Of a DNA stretch of 64,000 bases, positions 11,861 to 24,148 are shown piece by piece. This stretch comes from Coriaria nepalensis (Eukaryota > Streptophyta > Magnoliopsida > Cucurbitales > Coriariaceae): contig CP114492.1 in NCBI GenBank assembly GCA_027186245.1, positions 4,972,501 to 5,036,500 on the forward strand, in the 5' to 3' direction. Made by a program: the position numbers and the translations under genes. The notes beneath the pieces are model-generated. The model had not been told where the DNA came from and ran no database searches. It saw only the letters and a program-made list of their open reading frames with translations. Positions within the stretch are counted from its first letter, which is position 1. Every line of letters begins with the position of its first letter.

Positions 11861-14800
11861 CATTTGTTGAATCTTAAAATCATTCCAGTGACTCTTTTCA
11901 AATCAATAACTCATTTGAAACCAGTTTGAAAGAATTCTATTTCCGCACTTCAAAAACATGACTTTCGTGCATAACTTGCAAATGGTCTTCTGAAGCTAAC
12001 TGTGCATTTGTTTAATGTTAAAATGATTCCAATGAGTCTTTTCAAGTCAATAACTTATTTGAAACCAGTTTGAACGAATTCTTTTTCCGCACTTCAAATA
12101 TGGCTTTCGTGCATACTTGCCAATGATCTTTTGAAGCTATGTATGGATTTGTTTAATCTTAAAATCATTCCAATGACTCGTTTTAAGACAATAACTTATT
12201 TCAAACCAGTTCGAACGAATTATATTTTCACACTTCAAACACGACTTTCATGCATAACTTGCATACGAGCTTTTTAAGGCATTACGCATTTGTTTATTCT
12301 TAAAGTCATTCCAATGAGTCTATTCGAGTCAATAACTCATTTGAAAACAGTTTGAACGAATTCTATTTTCACACTTCAAATACGACTTTCGTGCATAACT
12401 TGCAAATGATATTTTGAAGCTATGTATGAATTTGTTTAATGTTAAAATCATTCCAATGACTCTTTCCAAGTCAATAACTCTATTAAAACCAGTTCGAACG
12501 AATTCTATTTCCGCACTTTAAACATGACTTTCGTGCATAAAGTGCAAATGAGGTTTTGATGCTAATTATGCATTTGTTTAACAATAAAATCAATGCAATG
12601 ACTATTTTCAAACCAATAACTCATTTGAAACCAGTACGAACAGATTATATTTCTGCATTTCAATTACAACTTTCGTGTATAACTTGCAAATGGTCTTTTG
12701 AAGCTAGGTACGCATTTGTTTAATGTTAAAATCATTCCAATGACTCTTTTCAAGTCAATAACTCATTAGAAACATGTTTGAACGAATTCTATTTCCGCAT
12801 TTCAAGCACGACTTTCATGCATAACTTGCAAATGACCTTTTGATTCTAAGTATGCATTTGTTTCATATTAAAATCATTCCAGTGACTATTTTCAAATCAG
12901 TAAATCATTTGAAACCAGTATGAACGAATTATATTTCTGCATTTCAATTACGACTTTCATGTATAACTTGCAAATGGCCTTTTGAAGCTAAGTATGCATT
13001 TGTTTAATGTTAAACTCATTCTAATGAGTCTTTTTAAGTCAATAACTCATTTGAAACTAGCTCGAACGAATTATATTTCTGCATTTCAATTACGACTTTG
13101 GTGCCTAACTTGCAAATGGTCTTTTGAAGCTAAGTATGCATTTGTTTAATGTTAAAATCTTTCCAATGAGTCTTTTCAAATCAATAACTCAATCGAAACC
13201 AGTTTGAACGAATTCTATTTCGGCACTTCAAGCACGACTTTTGTGCATAACTTGCAAATGACATTTTTATGCTAAGTATGCATTTGTTTGATATTAAAAT
13301 CATTCCAATTTCTATTTTCAAATCAGTAACTCATTTGAAACCAGTACGAACTGATTATATTTCTACATTTCAATTACGACTTTCGTGTATAATTTGCAAA
13401 TGGCCTTTCAAAGCTAAGTATGCATTTGTTTAATGTTAAAATCGTTCTAATGAGTTTTTTCAAGTCAATAACTCATTCGAAACCAGTTTGAAAGAATTCT
13501 ATTTCCACTGTTCAAACATGACTTTCGTTTATAACTTGCAAATGGTCTTTTCAACAAAGTATGCATTTGTTTAATGTTAAAATCATTCTAATGAGTCTTT
13601 TCAAGTCAATACTCATTCGAAACCAGTTCGAACGAATTATATTTCTGCATTTCAATTACGACTTTTGTGTATAACTTGCAAATGGTCTTTTAAAGCTAAG
13701 TATGCATTTGTTTAATGTTAAAATCATTCTAATCAGTCTTTTCAAGTCAATAACTCATTCGAAACCAGTTCGAACGAATTATGTTTCTGCATTTCAATTA
13801 TGACTTTCGTGTTTAACTTGCAAACGGTCTTTTGAAGCTAAGTATGCATTTGTTTAATGTTAAAATCATTCTAATGAGTCTTTTCAAGTCAATAACTCAT
13901 TCGAAACCAGTTTGAAAGAATTATATTTCGGCACTCCAAACATGACTTTCGTGTATAACTTGCAAATGGTCTTTTCAACTAAGTATGCATTTGTTTAATG
14001 TCAAAATCATTCTAATGAGTCTTTTAGAGTCAATAACATATTCGAAACAAGTTCGAACGAATTATGTTTCTGCATTTCAATTACGACTTTCCTGTATAAC
14101 TTGCAAATGGTCTTTTGAAGCTAAGTATGCATTTGTTTAATGTTAAAATCATTCCAATGAGTCTTTTCAAGTCAATAACTCATTCGAAACCAGTTTGAAA
14201 GAAATTATATTTCCGCACTTCAAACATGACTTTCGTGCATAACTTGCAAATGGTCTTCTGAAGATAACTATGCATTTGTTTAATGTTAAAATGATTCCAA
14301 TGAGTCTTTTCAAATCAATAATTTATTTGAAACAAGTTTGAACGAATTCTTTTTCCGCACTTCAAATATGGCTTTTGTGCATACTTGCCAATGATCTTTT
14401 ATAGCTATGTATGGATTTGTTTAATCTTAAAATCATTTCAATGACTCGTTTTAAGACAATAACTTATTTGAAACCAATTCGAACGAATTATATTTTCACA
14501 CTTCAAACACGACTTTCATGCATAACTTGCATATGAGCTTTTGAAGGCAAGCAAGCATTTGTTTATTATAAAAGTCATTCCAATGAGTCTATTCGAGTCA
14601 ACAACTCATTTGAAAGCAGTTTGAACGAATTCTATTTTCACACTTCAAATACGACTTTCGTGCATAACTTGCAAATGTTATTTTGAAGCTATGTATGAAT
14701 TTGTTTAATGTTAAAATCATTCCAATGAGTCTTTTCAAGTCAATAACTCATTCGAAACCAGTTTGAAATGAATTCTATTTCCGCACTTCAAGCACGACTT

Positions 14801-17800
14801 TCGTGCATAACTTGCGAATGACCTTTTGATGCTAAGTATGCATTTGTTTGATATTAAAATCATTCTAATGACTATTTTCAATTCAGTAACTCATTCGAAA
14901 CCAGTTTGAAAGAATTATATTTCCGCACTTCAAACATGACTTTCCTGTATAACTTGCAAATGGCCTTTCGAAGCTAAGTATGCATTTGTTTAATATTAAA
15001 ATCATTTTAATGAGTCTTTTCAAGTCAATAACGCATTCGTAACCAGTTCGAACGAATTATGTTTCTGCATTTCAATTACGACTTTCGTGTATAACTTGCA
15101 AATGGTCTTTTGAAGCTAAGTATGCATTTGTTTAATGTTAAAATCATTCTAATGAGTCTTTTCAAGTCAATAACTCATTCGAAACCAGTTTGAAAGAATT
15201 ATATTTCGGCACTCCAAACATGACTTTCGTGTATAACTTGCAAATGGTCTTTTCAACTAAGTATGCATTTGTTTAATGTCAAAACAGTCTAATGAGTCTT
15301 TTCAAGTCAATAACTCATTCGAAACCAGTTCGAACGAATTATGTTTCTGCATTTCAATTACGACTTTCCTGTATAACTTGCAAATAGTCTTTTGAAGCTA
15401 AGTATGCATTTGTTTAATGTTAAAATCATTCCAATGAGTCTTTTCAAGTCAATAACTCATTCGAAACCAGTTTGAAAGAATTATATTTCTGCACTTCAAA
15501 CATGACTTTCGTGCATAACTTGCAAATGGTCTTCTAAAGCTAACTATGCATTTGTTTAATGTTAAAATGATTCCAATGAGTCTTTTCAAGTCAATAACTT
15601 ATTTAAAACAAGTTTGAACGAATTCTTTTTCCGCACTTCAAATATCGCTTTCGTGCATACTTGCCAATGATCTTTTGAAGCTATGTATGGATTTTTTTAA
15701 TCTTAAAATCATTCCAATGACTCGTTTTAAGACAATAACTTATTTCAAACCAGTTCGAACGAATTATATTTTCACACTTCAAACACGACTTTCGTGCATA
15801 ACTTGCATATGAGCTTTTGAAGGCAAGTAAGCATTTGTTTATTCTTAAAGTCATTCCAATGAGTCTATTCGAGTCAATAACTCATTTGAAAGCAGTTTGA
15901 ACGAATTCTATTTTCACACTTCAAATACGACTTTCGTGCATAACTTGCAATTGATATTTTGAAGCTATGTATGAATTCGTTTAATGTTAAAATCATTCAA
16001 ATGAGTCTTTTCAAGTCAATAACTCATTCGAAACCAGCTTGAAATGAATTCTATTTCCGCACTTTAAGCACGACTTTCATGCATAACTTGTGAATGACCT
16101 TTTGATGCTAACTATGCATTTGTTTGATATTAAAATCATTCCAATGACTATTTTCAATTCAGTAACTCATTTGAAACTAGTACGAACGAATTATATTTCT
16201 ACATTTCAATTACGACTTTCGTGTATAACTTGCAAGTGGTATTTTGAACTTAATATGCATTTGTTTAATGTTAAAATCATTTGAATGAGTCTTTTCAAGT
16301 CAATAACTCATTCGAAACCAGTTCGAACGAATTTTGTTTCTGCATTTCAATTACGACTTTCGAGAATAACTTGCAAATGGTCTTTTGAAGCTAAACATGC
16401 ATTTGTTTAATGTTAAAATCATTCCAATGACCCTTTCAAGTCAATTACTCAAACGAAACCAGTTTGAACGAATTCTATTTCCCCACTTCAACGACGACTT
16501 TTGTGCATAACTTTCAAATGACATTTTTATGCTAAGTATGCATTTGTTTGATATTAAAATCATTCCAATGACTATTTACAAATCAGTAACTCATTTGAAA
16601 CCATTACGAACGAATTATATTTCTGCATTTCAAATATGACTTTCTTGTATAACTTGCAAATGGCCTTTTGATGCTAAGTATGCATTTGTTTGATATTAAA
16701 ATCGTTCTAATGAGTTTTTTCAAGTCAATAACTCATTCGAAACCAGTTTGAAAGATTTCTATTTCCACACTTCAAACATGACTTTCGTGTATAACTTGCA
16801 AATGGTCTTTTCAACTAAGTATGCATTTGTTTAATGTTAAAATCATTCTAATGAGTCTTTTCAAGTCTATTACTTATTCGAAACCAGTTCGAACGAATTA
16901 TGTTTCTGCATTTCAATTACGACTTTCGTGTATAACTTGCGAATGGTATTTTGAAGCTAAGTATGCATTTGTTTAATGTTAAAATCATTCCAATGAGTAT
17001 TTTCAAGTCAATAACTCATTCTAAACCAGTTTGAAAGAATTCTATTTCCACACTTCAAACATGATTTTCGTGTATAACTTGCAAATGGTCTATTCAACTA
17101 AGTATGCATTTGTTTAATGTTAAAATCATTTTAATGAGTCTTTTCAAGTCGATAACTCATTCGAAACCAGTTCGAACAAATTATGTTTCTGCATTTCAAT
17201 TACGACTTTCGTGTATAACTTGCAAATGCCATTTTTGAAACTAATTTTGCATTTGTCTAATGTTAAAATCATTCCAATGAGTCTTTTCAAGTCAATAACT
17301 CATTCGAAACAAGTTTGAAAGAATTCTATTTCCGCACTTCAGACATGCCTTTCGTGTATAACTTGCAAATGGTCTTTTCAACTAAGTTTGCATTTGTTTA
17401 ATGTTAAAATCATTCTAATGAGTCTTTTCAAGTCAATAACTCATTCGAAACCAGTTCGAACGAATTATGTTTCTGCATTTCAATTACGACTTTCGTGTAT
17501 AACTTGCAAATGGTCTTTTGAAGCTAAGTATGCATTTGTTTAATGTTAAAATCATTCCAATGAGTCTTTTTAAGTCAATAACTCATTCGAAACCAGTTTG
17601 AAAGAATTATATTTCCGCACTTCAAACATGACTTTCGTATATAACTTGCAAATGGCCTTTCGAAGCTAAGTATGCATTTGTTTAATGTTAAAATCATTTT
17701 AATGAGTCTTTTCAAGTCAATAACGCATTCGTAACCAGTTCGAACGAATTATGTTTCTGCATTTCAATTACGACTTTCATGTATAACTTGCAAATGGTCT

Positions 17801-20192
17801 TTTGAAGCTAAGTATGCATTTGTTTAATGTTAAAATCACTCCAATGAGTCTTTCCAAGTCAATCACTCATTCGAAACCAGTTTGAAAGAATTATATTTCC
17901 GCACTTCAAACATGACTTTCGTGTATAACTTGCAAATGGCCTTTCGAAGCTAAGTATGCATTTGTTTAATGTTAAAATCATTTTAATGAGTCTTTTCAAG
18001 TCAATAACGCATTCGTAACCAGTTCGAACGAATTATGTTTCTGCATTTCAATTACGACTTTCGTGTATAACTTGCAAATGGTCTATTCAACTAAGTATGC
18101 ATTTGTTTAATGTTAAAATCATTCCAATGAGTCTTTTCAAGTCAATAACTCATTCGAAACCAGTTTGAAAGAATTATATTTCTGCACTTCAAACATGACT
18201 TTCGTGCATAACTTGCAAATGGTCTTCTAAAGCTAACTATGCATTTGTTTAATGTTAAAATGATTCCAATGAGTCTTTTCAAGTCAATAACTTATTTGAA
18301 ACAAGTTTGAACGAATTCTTTTTCCGCACTTCAAATATCGCTTTCGTGCATACTTGCCAATGATCTTTTGAAGCTATGTATGGATTTTTTTAATCTTAAA
18401 ATCATTCCAATGACTCGTTCTAAGACAATAACTTATTTCAAACCAGTTCGGACAAATTATATTTTCACACTTCAAACACGACTTTCGTGCATAACTTGCA
18501 TATGAGCTTTTGAAGGCAAGTAAGCATTTGTTTATTCTTAAAGTCATTCCAATGAGTCTATTCGAGTCAATAACTCATTTGAAAGCAGTTTGAACGAATT
18601 CTATTTTCGCACTTCAAATACGACTTTCGCGCGTAACTTGCAAATGATATTTTGAAGCTATGTATGAATTTGTTTAATGTTAAAATCATTCCAATGAGTC
18701 TTTTCAAGTCAATAACTCATTTGAAACCAGTTTAAAATGAATTTTATTTCAACACTTCAAACATGACTTTCGTGTATAACTTGTAAATCCTCTTTTCAAC
18801 TAAGTATGCATTTGTTTAATGTTAAAATCATTATAATGAGTATTTTCAAGTCAATAACTCATTCGAAACCAGTTCGAACGAATTATGTTTCTGCATTTCA
18901 ATTACGACTTTCGTGTATAACTTGCAAATGGTCTTTTGAAGCTAAGTATGCATTTGTTTAATGTTAAAATCATTTCAATGAGTCTTTTCAAGTCAATAAC
19001 TCATTCGAAACCAGTTTCAAAGAATTCTATTTCCGCACTTCAAACATGACTTTCGTGCGTAACTTGCAAATGGTCTTTTGAAGCTTACTATGCATTTGTT
19101 TAATGTTAAAATGATTCCAATGAGTGTTTTCAAGTCAATAACTTATTTGAAACCAGTTTGAACAAATTCTTTTTCCGCACCTCAAATATGGCTTTCGTGC
19201 ATACTTGCCAATGATCTTTTGAAGCTATGTATGGATTTGTTTAATCTTAAAATCATTCCGCTGACTCGTTTTAAGACATAACTTATTTGAAACCAGTTTT
19301 AACGAATTCTATTTCCGCACTTTAAGCACGACTTTCGTGCATAACTTGCAAATAAACTTTTGATGCTAAGCATGCATTTGTTTAATATTAAAATCATTCC
19401 AATGACTATTTTCAAGTCAATAACTCATTTGAAACCAGTTCGAATGAACTATATTTTTGCATTTCAATTACGACTTTTGTGTATAACTTGCAAATGGTCT
19501 TTTGAAGCTAAGTATGCATTTGTTTAGTATTAAAATCATTCCTTTGACTATTTTCAAATCAATAACTCATTTAAAACCAGTCTGAACGAGTTATGTTTCT
19601 GCATTTCAATTACGACTTTCGTGTATAACTTGGAAATGGTCTTTTGATGCTAAGTATCCATTTGTTTAATGTTAAAATCATTCCAATGAGTCTTTTCAAG
19701 ACAATAACTCATTCGAAACCAGTTTGAAACGAATTCTATTTCCGCACTTCAAGCACGTCTTTCGTGCATAACTTGCGAATGACCTATTGATGCTAAGTAT
19801 GCATTTGTTTGATATTAAAATTATTCCAATGACTATTTTCAATTCAGTAATTCATTTGAAACTAGTACGAACGAATTATATTTCTGCATTTCAATTATAG
19901 CTTTCGTGTATAACTTGCAAATAATATTTTGAACTAAGTATGTGTTTGTTTAATGTTAAAATTATTTTAATGAGTCTTTTCAAGTCAATAACTCATTCAA
20001 AACCAGTTCGAACGAATTATGTTTCTGCATTTCAATTACGACTTTCGTGTATAACTTGCAAATGGTCTTTTGAAGCTAAGTATGCATTTGTTTAATGTTA
20101 AAATCTGTTCAATGAGGCTTTTCAAGTCAATAACTCATTCGAAACTAGTTTGAACAAATTTTATTTCCGCACTTCAAGCACGACTTTCGTGC
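11861..20192. repeat. Class B satellite block
   Basis: The monomers are still 141-142 bp but carry a different variant set: AATGAGTCTTTTCAAGTC, CATTCGAAACCAG, TTATGTTTCTGCATTTCAAT and TTTAATGTTAAAATC. Rare variants recur about nine monomers apart: TTATATTTCGGCACTCC starts at 13921 and 15199 (1,278 bp), and TTCTTTTTCCGC at 14347 and 15623 (1,276 bp). Further copies of the second marker at 18316 and near 19.17 kb are not in register, so this HOR is less regular than class A. The last 1.5 kb before the edge is the most irregular. Confidence 0.88.
17608..18173. repeat. Local 283-bp dimer duplication in class B
   Basis: The block beginning TTATATTTCCGCAC at 17608 is repeated at 17891, 283 bp (two monomers) later. 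Both copies carry the uncommon variants GGCCTTTCGAAGC and AACGCATTCGTAACC. A related block occurs near 14.91-15.05 kb. Confidence 0.8.
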
Positions 20193-22429
20193 TGTTGCTT
20201 AGGCCATTAGTCTTGTGACCCCACACAAGACTACCTCTAAAAATTCTTTGGGAAAAATTCAGAATAATTTTAAACTGTTCTAAAAACTCTTATTAGACCC
20301 ACTTCGATAACAATGTTAAGGGAAATTCACTACAGTAGACATATAACTTCTGTACATTTGTCAAAGCATGGTAATATTTCTAACTATTAATAAAATAAAG
20401 TACTACTTGTAGAAACTTCTCAAAATATGTTAAAGTGGCGCCTCTCTAAAAAATTCATTTTTAACTTTCCTGTCTTCCCACAAGTCGGGCCCATATATAC
20501 TTCATACTAATTGATCAAACTTAATTCACCCGATCTCGAAACTACGACATTTCCCGTTTTCTACTGACCAACAGCACAAGTAAGTACTGTGAGCTAAAAA
20601 GCTCAGTAAGTAAAGATTTTACTTCACTTGCACAAAACATATTGAGATACATTTTTAAACTCGATTGAATAGTTTTGCAAACTATTATAAATTTTTCTAT
20701 GCAAATGAAATGTTGTTTCTATTATAGGCCTTCAGGATATTACCGTGGTGCTACTGTGATCTATGGTCCCCTGTGACAAAAAATAAATGTGATACGAGAG
20801 TCCGCTTAATCTGCCCTAACCAGATCACATCTAGGATCTGCAACCTCAATCAAAGCATTGCCTACTCAGTCAGACCTGATCAAATAAAATTTCTAGGGTT
20901 AGCGACTCTACTCAGTCCGCCCTAACCAAGCAGCGCCTCACTATAATGTTATGCTTATGTAATGTTAAGCATCACACTCATCAATCAAAGCATAGCACTT
21001 ATTTTTACTGCTTTTGCATAACACTAAAGTTGCATTCACTACTATTGAAAAAGAGATATATTCAACTAATATAAATGCAATTCCAACATGCTTTATAAAA
21101 ACATAGCACCACACAATCAATTAAATGTTTAGCATGCTATGTTGCATTCATAATAATATCATAAATATCATACTAAACAAACAATGAAAAGACTTGTGTT
21201 GTAGGTGAGACTTTACTTACCTGTCATACGTCCTATATTGGTATGAGCTTACAACAATCCTTCTGACTCTAGCTAGCAACTAACCTAGCCAAACATGTGT
21301 TTTCATCTTAGTAAGAACTTGATTCTCAATTCTCCTTAAAACACATAATTTACTTAAGGTGTCAAAAATTTGGTTTATGCAGCAATAGGCTTCGACCCTT
21401 CGACGCCATTGCCCCATCGACCTTGCTGACCCTTTTTCATCTTGAAGGCATCGACTCCATCGAACCTATTTCATCTTGAAAGCGTCAACTTGTGTAAGAT
21501 AATTTATAGATCGGGGACTTTTCTTCTTTTCTAGATTGAGTTCTTTCTCCTTTCCCAAACAGAGGTCTCATATAATGTCTCTGTTTGGGTTCCTGATCTA
21601 GACCGAGGTCTTTTCTTATTTCCCAAACCAATACCTATAATAATGTCTCTCGGTCTTGGTTCCTGATCCAAATCGAGAGCTGTTCCTTCCTTCCTATACC
21701 GAGTTCTCAGTTTAGAAGAATGAAAACATATCTAAGTTCTTTGTTTCATGTTGATTTCTTATATTTTATCAATTCTACTTTTAATTTTGACCTACTACAT
21801 GTGAACTGAAGATTTTGAGTACAAGAAAAGTGATGATTCTTACTAGAATTGGCTCTTGACTGCTATGCAATGTTTCCACCTAAACAGATAAGAATCGTAG
21901 TCTATGAACTTGCGAACTCTTACTTTCCACCTTCCCTGATTCTCAACTATGGTGTACGGAAGGAAATTATTGGATTTTCGCTAGAGGTTTTCGCGAGGGC
22001 AAGTGAGAAGTGAGATTTTTCTTACTAGCAAAGCTTCACAAATTGTATGTGCAGTCCGAAGGTGTAGCTAGAGGTTAACGTTAGCTTCAAAATTGATATC
22101 TGCTGCATGTAATTTTCCTGGTTTGCAAGTGCATATGTAGCTCTATAGCTCTTTTATTTTCATGCCTATCACTCTGGGTTGATAGAATGAAAATTGGTGA
22201 AGCCACCACTTCACGTACAGCTCTTCGTCTCTCTCTGTGTTATTACCTTATGTTATTAGTAGTATTATTATTATATTATTATATTAGTCTAATACTTTAA
22301 GACTAATTTTTTATGATGTTTATTTCAATTCTTTTTACCATCCAGCTAGAAAATTGGCACTAGTAATGAGGAACTCTTTACTTTGTAAAAGTTAGGCTAC
22401 AACTTACAAAAGTTGTTATAAAGTTTAAC
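20193..22429 (-). mobile_element. LTR-like retroelement debris, probably gypsy 3' LTR
   Basis: Satellite identity stops after GTGC at 20192 and the new sequence opens with TGTTGC, so the junction carries the TG expected at an LTR edge. The interval has no coding potential. It contains a GTGAGCTAAAAAGCTCAGTAAG motif-like stretch near 20.59 kb and an imperfect ~69-bp tandem repeat at about 21,510-21,700 (AATGTCTCT at 21573 and 21642). On the minus strand it lies directly downstream of the integrase end at 22430-22925, where a 3' LTR would sit. I found no clear polypurine tract or target duplication, so the LTR call is inference. Confidence 0.45.
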
Positions 22430-22925
22430 TTAAAATAACTCTAGGAACTTAGTTCTCATATCTTCTTTTTTTTCCCATGTTGCTTCCTCTATTTTCTGAC
22501 TTTGCCACAAAAGTTTAACTAAGGGAATAGTCTTATTTCAGAACACTTTTTCTCTCATATCTAATATCTACAGCGATTTTTCTTCATATGACAAATATCT
22601 TCTTACTTTTACTAGTTCATGCTGCAATATATAGGAAGGATCTGAAATATATTTCCTCAACATGAACACATGAAATTCATCATGCACTTCTAATAAAGTT
22701 GGCGGTAGTACTAACCGATATGCCACTTACTTATCCTATCAATGATCTCAAAAGGTCTAATGTAACAAGATTAATCAACTTTCCCTTCTTCCCAAATCAA
22801 ATTACCCCTTTCATTGGGCTCACTTTTAGAAAAACTAGATCACCTTATTGAAACTCAAGTGATCGTCTTCTCCGATTAGCATAACTTTTCTAACAACTTT
22901 GTGCGGTCATGAATATGTTATTTCA
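22430..22925 (-). pseudogene. Ty3/gypsy integrase C-terminal end, decayed
   Basis: Reading the minus strand from about 22,925, the translation follows the end of plant Ty3/gypsy polyproteins. A TAQS-like segment is followed by KSYANRRRRSLEF, then GDLVFLK, SPMKG, FGKKGKL, and finally EDMRTKFLELF before a TAA at 22430-22432. In-frame stops fall between EFQ and GDL and between GVI and FGK, and the middle is frame-damaged. The integrase core, RNase H, RT and gag are absent. It is a relic belonging with the LTR-like DNA to its left. Confidence 0.8.
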
Positions 22926-23815
22926 AATATTTTGTAAATGACATGATTTTCTTTACTACTACTTTTGGCCCTGAGGATGCTAATGTCAGTAGTATAGGAA
23001 TCTATGGTCCACCAGGATTACTGGAAGCTATAATCGCTAGGACCAATTATCCGTTATAATTTCCATAATCAATTGTACACTATAATCGTCATGACTAATT
23101 ATCCGCTATAATCTTCAAGACCAATTGTCTGTTATAATCCCTATGACCAGTTGTTTGCTATAACCACTAACAATGATCCACTATAACCTGACAACACCTT
23201 AGTGAAAACGTTATGCACGCCTATGACATATATCTTTCTTTAAAATAGCCTAACATTTTATTTTTGTATTTCAACGAATGCTTTCATATTAAGCATCATA
23301 GTGCTATATTCAAACCATGCATCTAAAATATCAAAGCATTTCAACTTCTAAAGTTCAACTGCAGCTTTCATATTAACCATGCCTCAAACGGATAGACTAT
23401 ACTTATGTTATAAGTAAGAGTTAACTTTACATGCATTTGATATGGCTCAATTAAGTTTGAGTAGTATAAAGCAAGTTATACATTTTCAAAGTTACTATTA
23501 TTACTTTCATTTTCAAGAAAACTGATAATTTTACCTAATTTTAAGATCATATAACTTTTTACTCTAATACCTAATGATATCAAGCCTTACATGGACATGT
23601 AGGTCCATGTCTCTACTTGCTGATTGTAAAATATCATAATTTTCAATCAATATCTTCATAATCAAAAGTCTATCGAAACACTTGATACTCACAGATTCAA
23701 TAATTCTGTTTTACAATTTTTACTATGTCAATTCAATAATTTATTTCTAAGATTCTACAACTATGATTTGGGTGTTCTTGGTCTTTCTTAAATAGTCTTT
23801 GAGTCTAGTTTCTCA
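22926..23815. other. Non-coding retroelement-like interval with short tandem repeat
   Basis: There is no gene. Part of it (ATCTATGGTCC near 23.0 kb, then AT-rich text) vaguely resembles 20.7-21.1 kb, so it may be a diverged LTR of the same group. Between about 23,030 and 23,180 a unit of roughly 30 bp recurs about five or six times with variation, built on GACCAATTGTCCG and CTATAATC. Confidence 0.5.
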
Positions 23816-23819
23816 ATAT

Positions 23820-24148
23820 AGTTTTTATATATATATAATTTTAGCGTATACCCCTTGGGGTATGCCCCTTGATTGTTTCTTGTAATAGGGGTTTCCTCGG
23901 TTTTTTTTGGTTTGGTCTTTTCTTGTTAAGGGAGAGGTTCCCCTTATAACCTTTGCTGGGTTAGCTTTTTGTAGCTTGTTTATAGCTAATTTGTCGCTTC
24001 GGATTTTAGGTTAGTTGTGTGTATTAGTCGCCTTTTTAGGCTGTTGTATTCTTTATTTTTTTTTTCTACTATGAGCTTGCTCACCGTGCATTTGTAATCT
24101 TTCTTTTTTGGGAATATAAACTTACCCCTCCAAAAAAAAAAAAAAAAA
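23820..24148 (+). mobile_element. Possible LINE 3' end with poly(A) tail
   Basis: After a short (TA)n run at about 23,828-23,838 comes a T/G-rich non-coding stretch unlike its neighbours, ending in an uninterrupted A-run at about 24,131-24,148. A 3' untranslated region ending in poly(A) suits the tail of a 5'-truncated non-LTR retrotransposon. I see no reverse transcriptase and no clear target duplication. A processed transcript is an alternative. Confidence 0.35.

Larger units (their letters stand above)
1..20192. repeat. Satellite DNA array, 141-142 bp monomer
   Basis: The whole interval is one head-to-tail tandem array. A conserved core (AAGTCAATAACTCATTTGAA and variants) starts at 129, 271, 413, 555, 697 and 839, exactly 142 bp apart; around 13.6 kb the spacing is 141-142 bp. 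About 142 monomers are present and the array continues past the left edge. Each monomer has the same landmarks in order: the core, a GTTCGAAC-like block, GAATTC or a variant, a TTCGCACTTCAAACACGAC block, a TGCAT/ACTTGCAA block, and a TATGCATTTGTTTAAT block. No gene lies inside; short open frames here are accidental. A monomer near nucleosome length is typical of plant centromeric or heterochromatic satellites, but a centromere role is inference. Confidence 0.97.

Noticed and set aside
1..20192. CRISPR-like array
   Set aside because: The repeats are contiguous monomers without unique spacers, in a plant nuclear context.
1..20192. CENP-B box
   Set aside because: TTCG is present but I did not find the CGGG half in the expected spacing in the monomers.
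22400..22430. TGTAAGTTG (minus strand) as the exact LTR start next to the first integrase relic
   Set aside because: No polypurine tract precedes it and no partner LTR confirms it, so the boundary was left unspecified.
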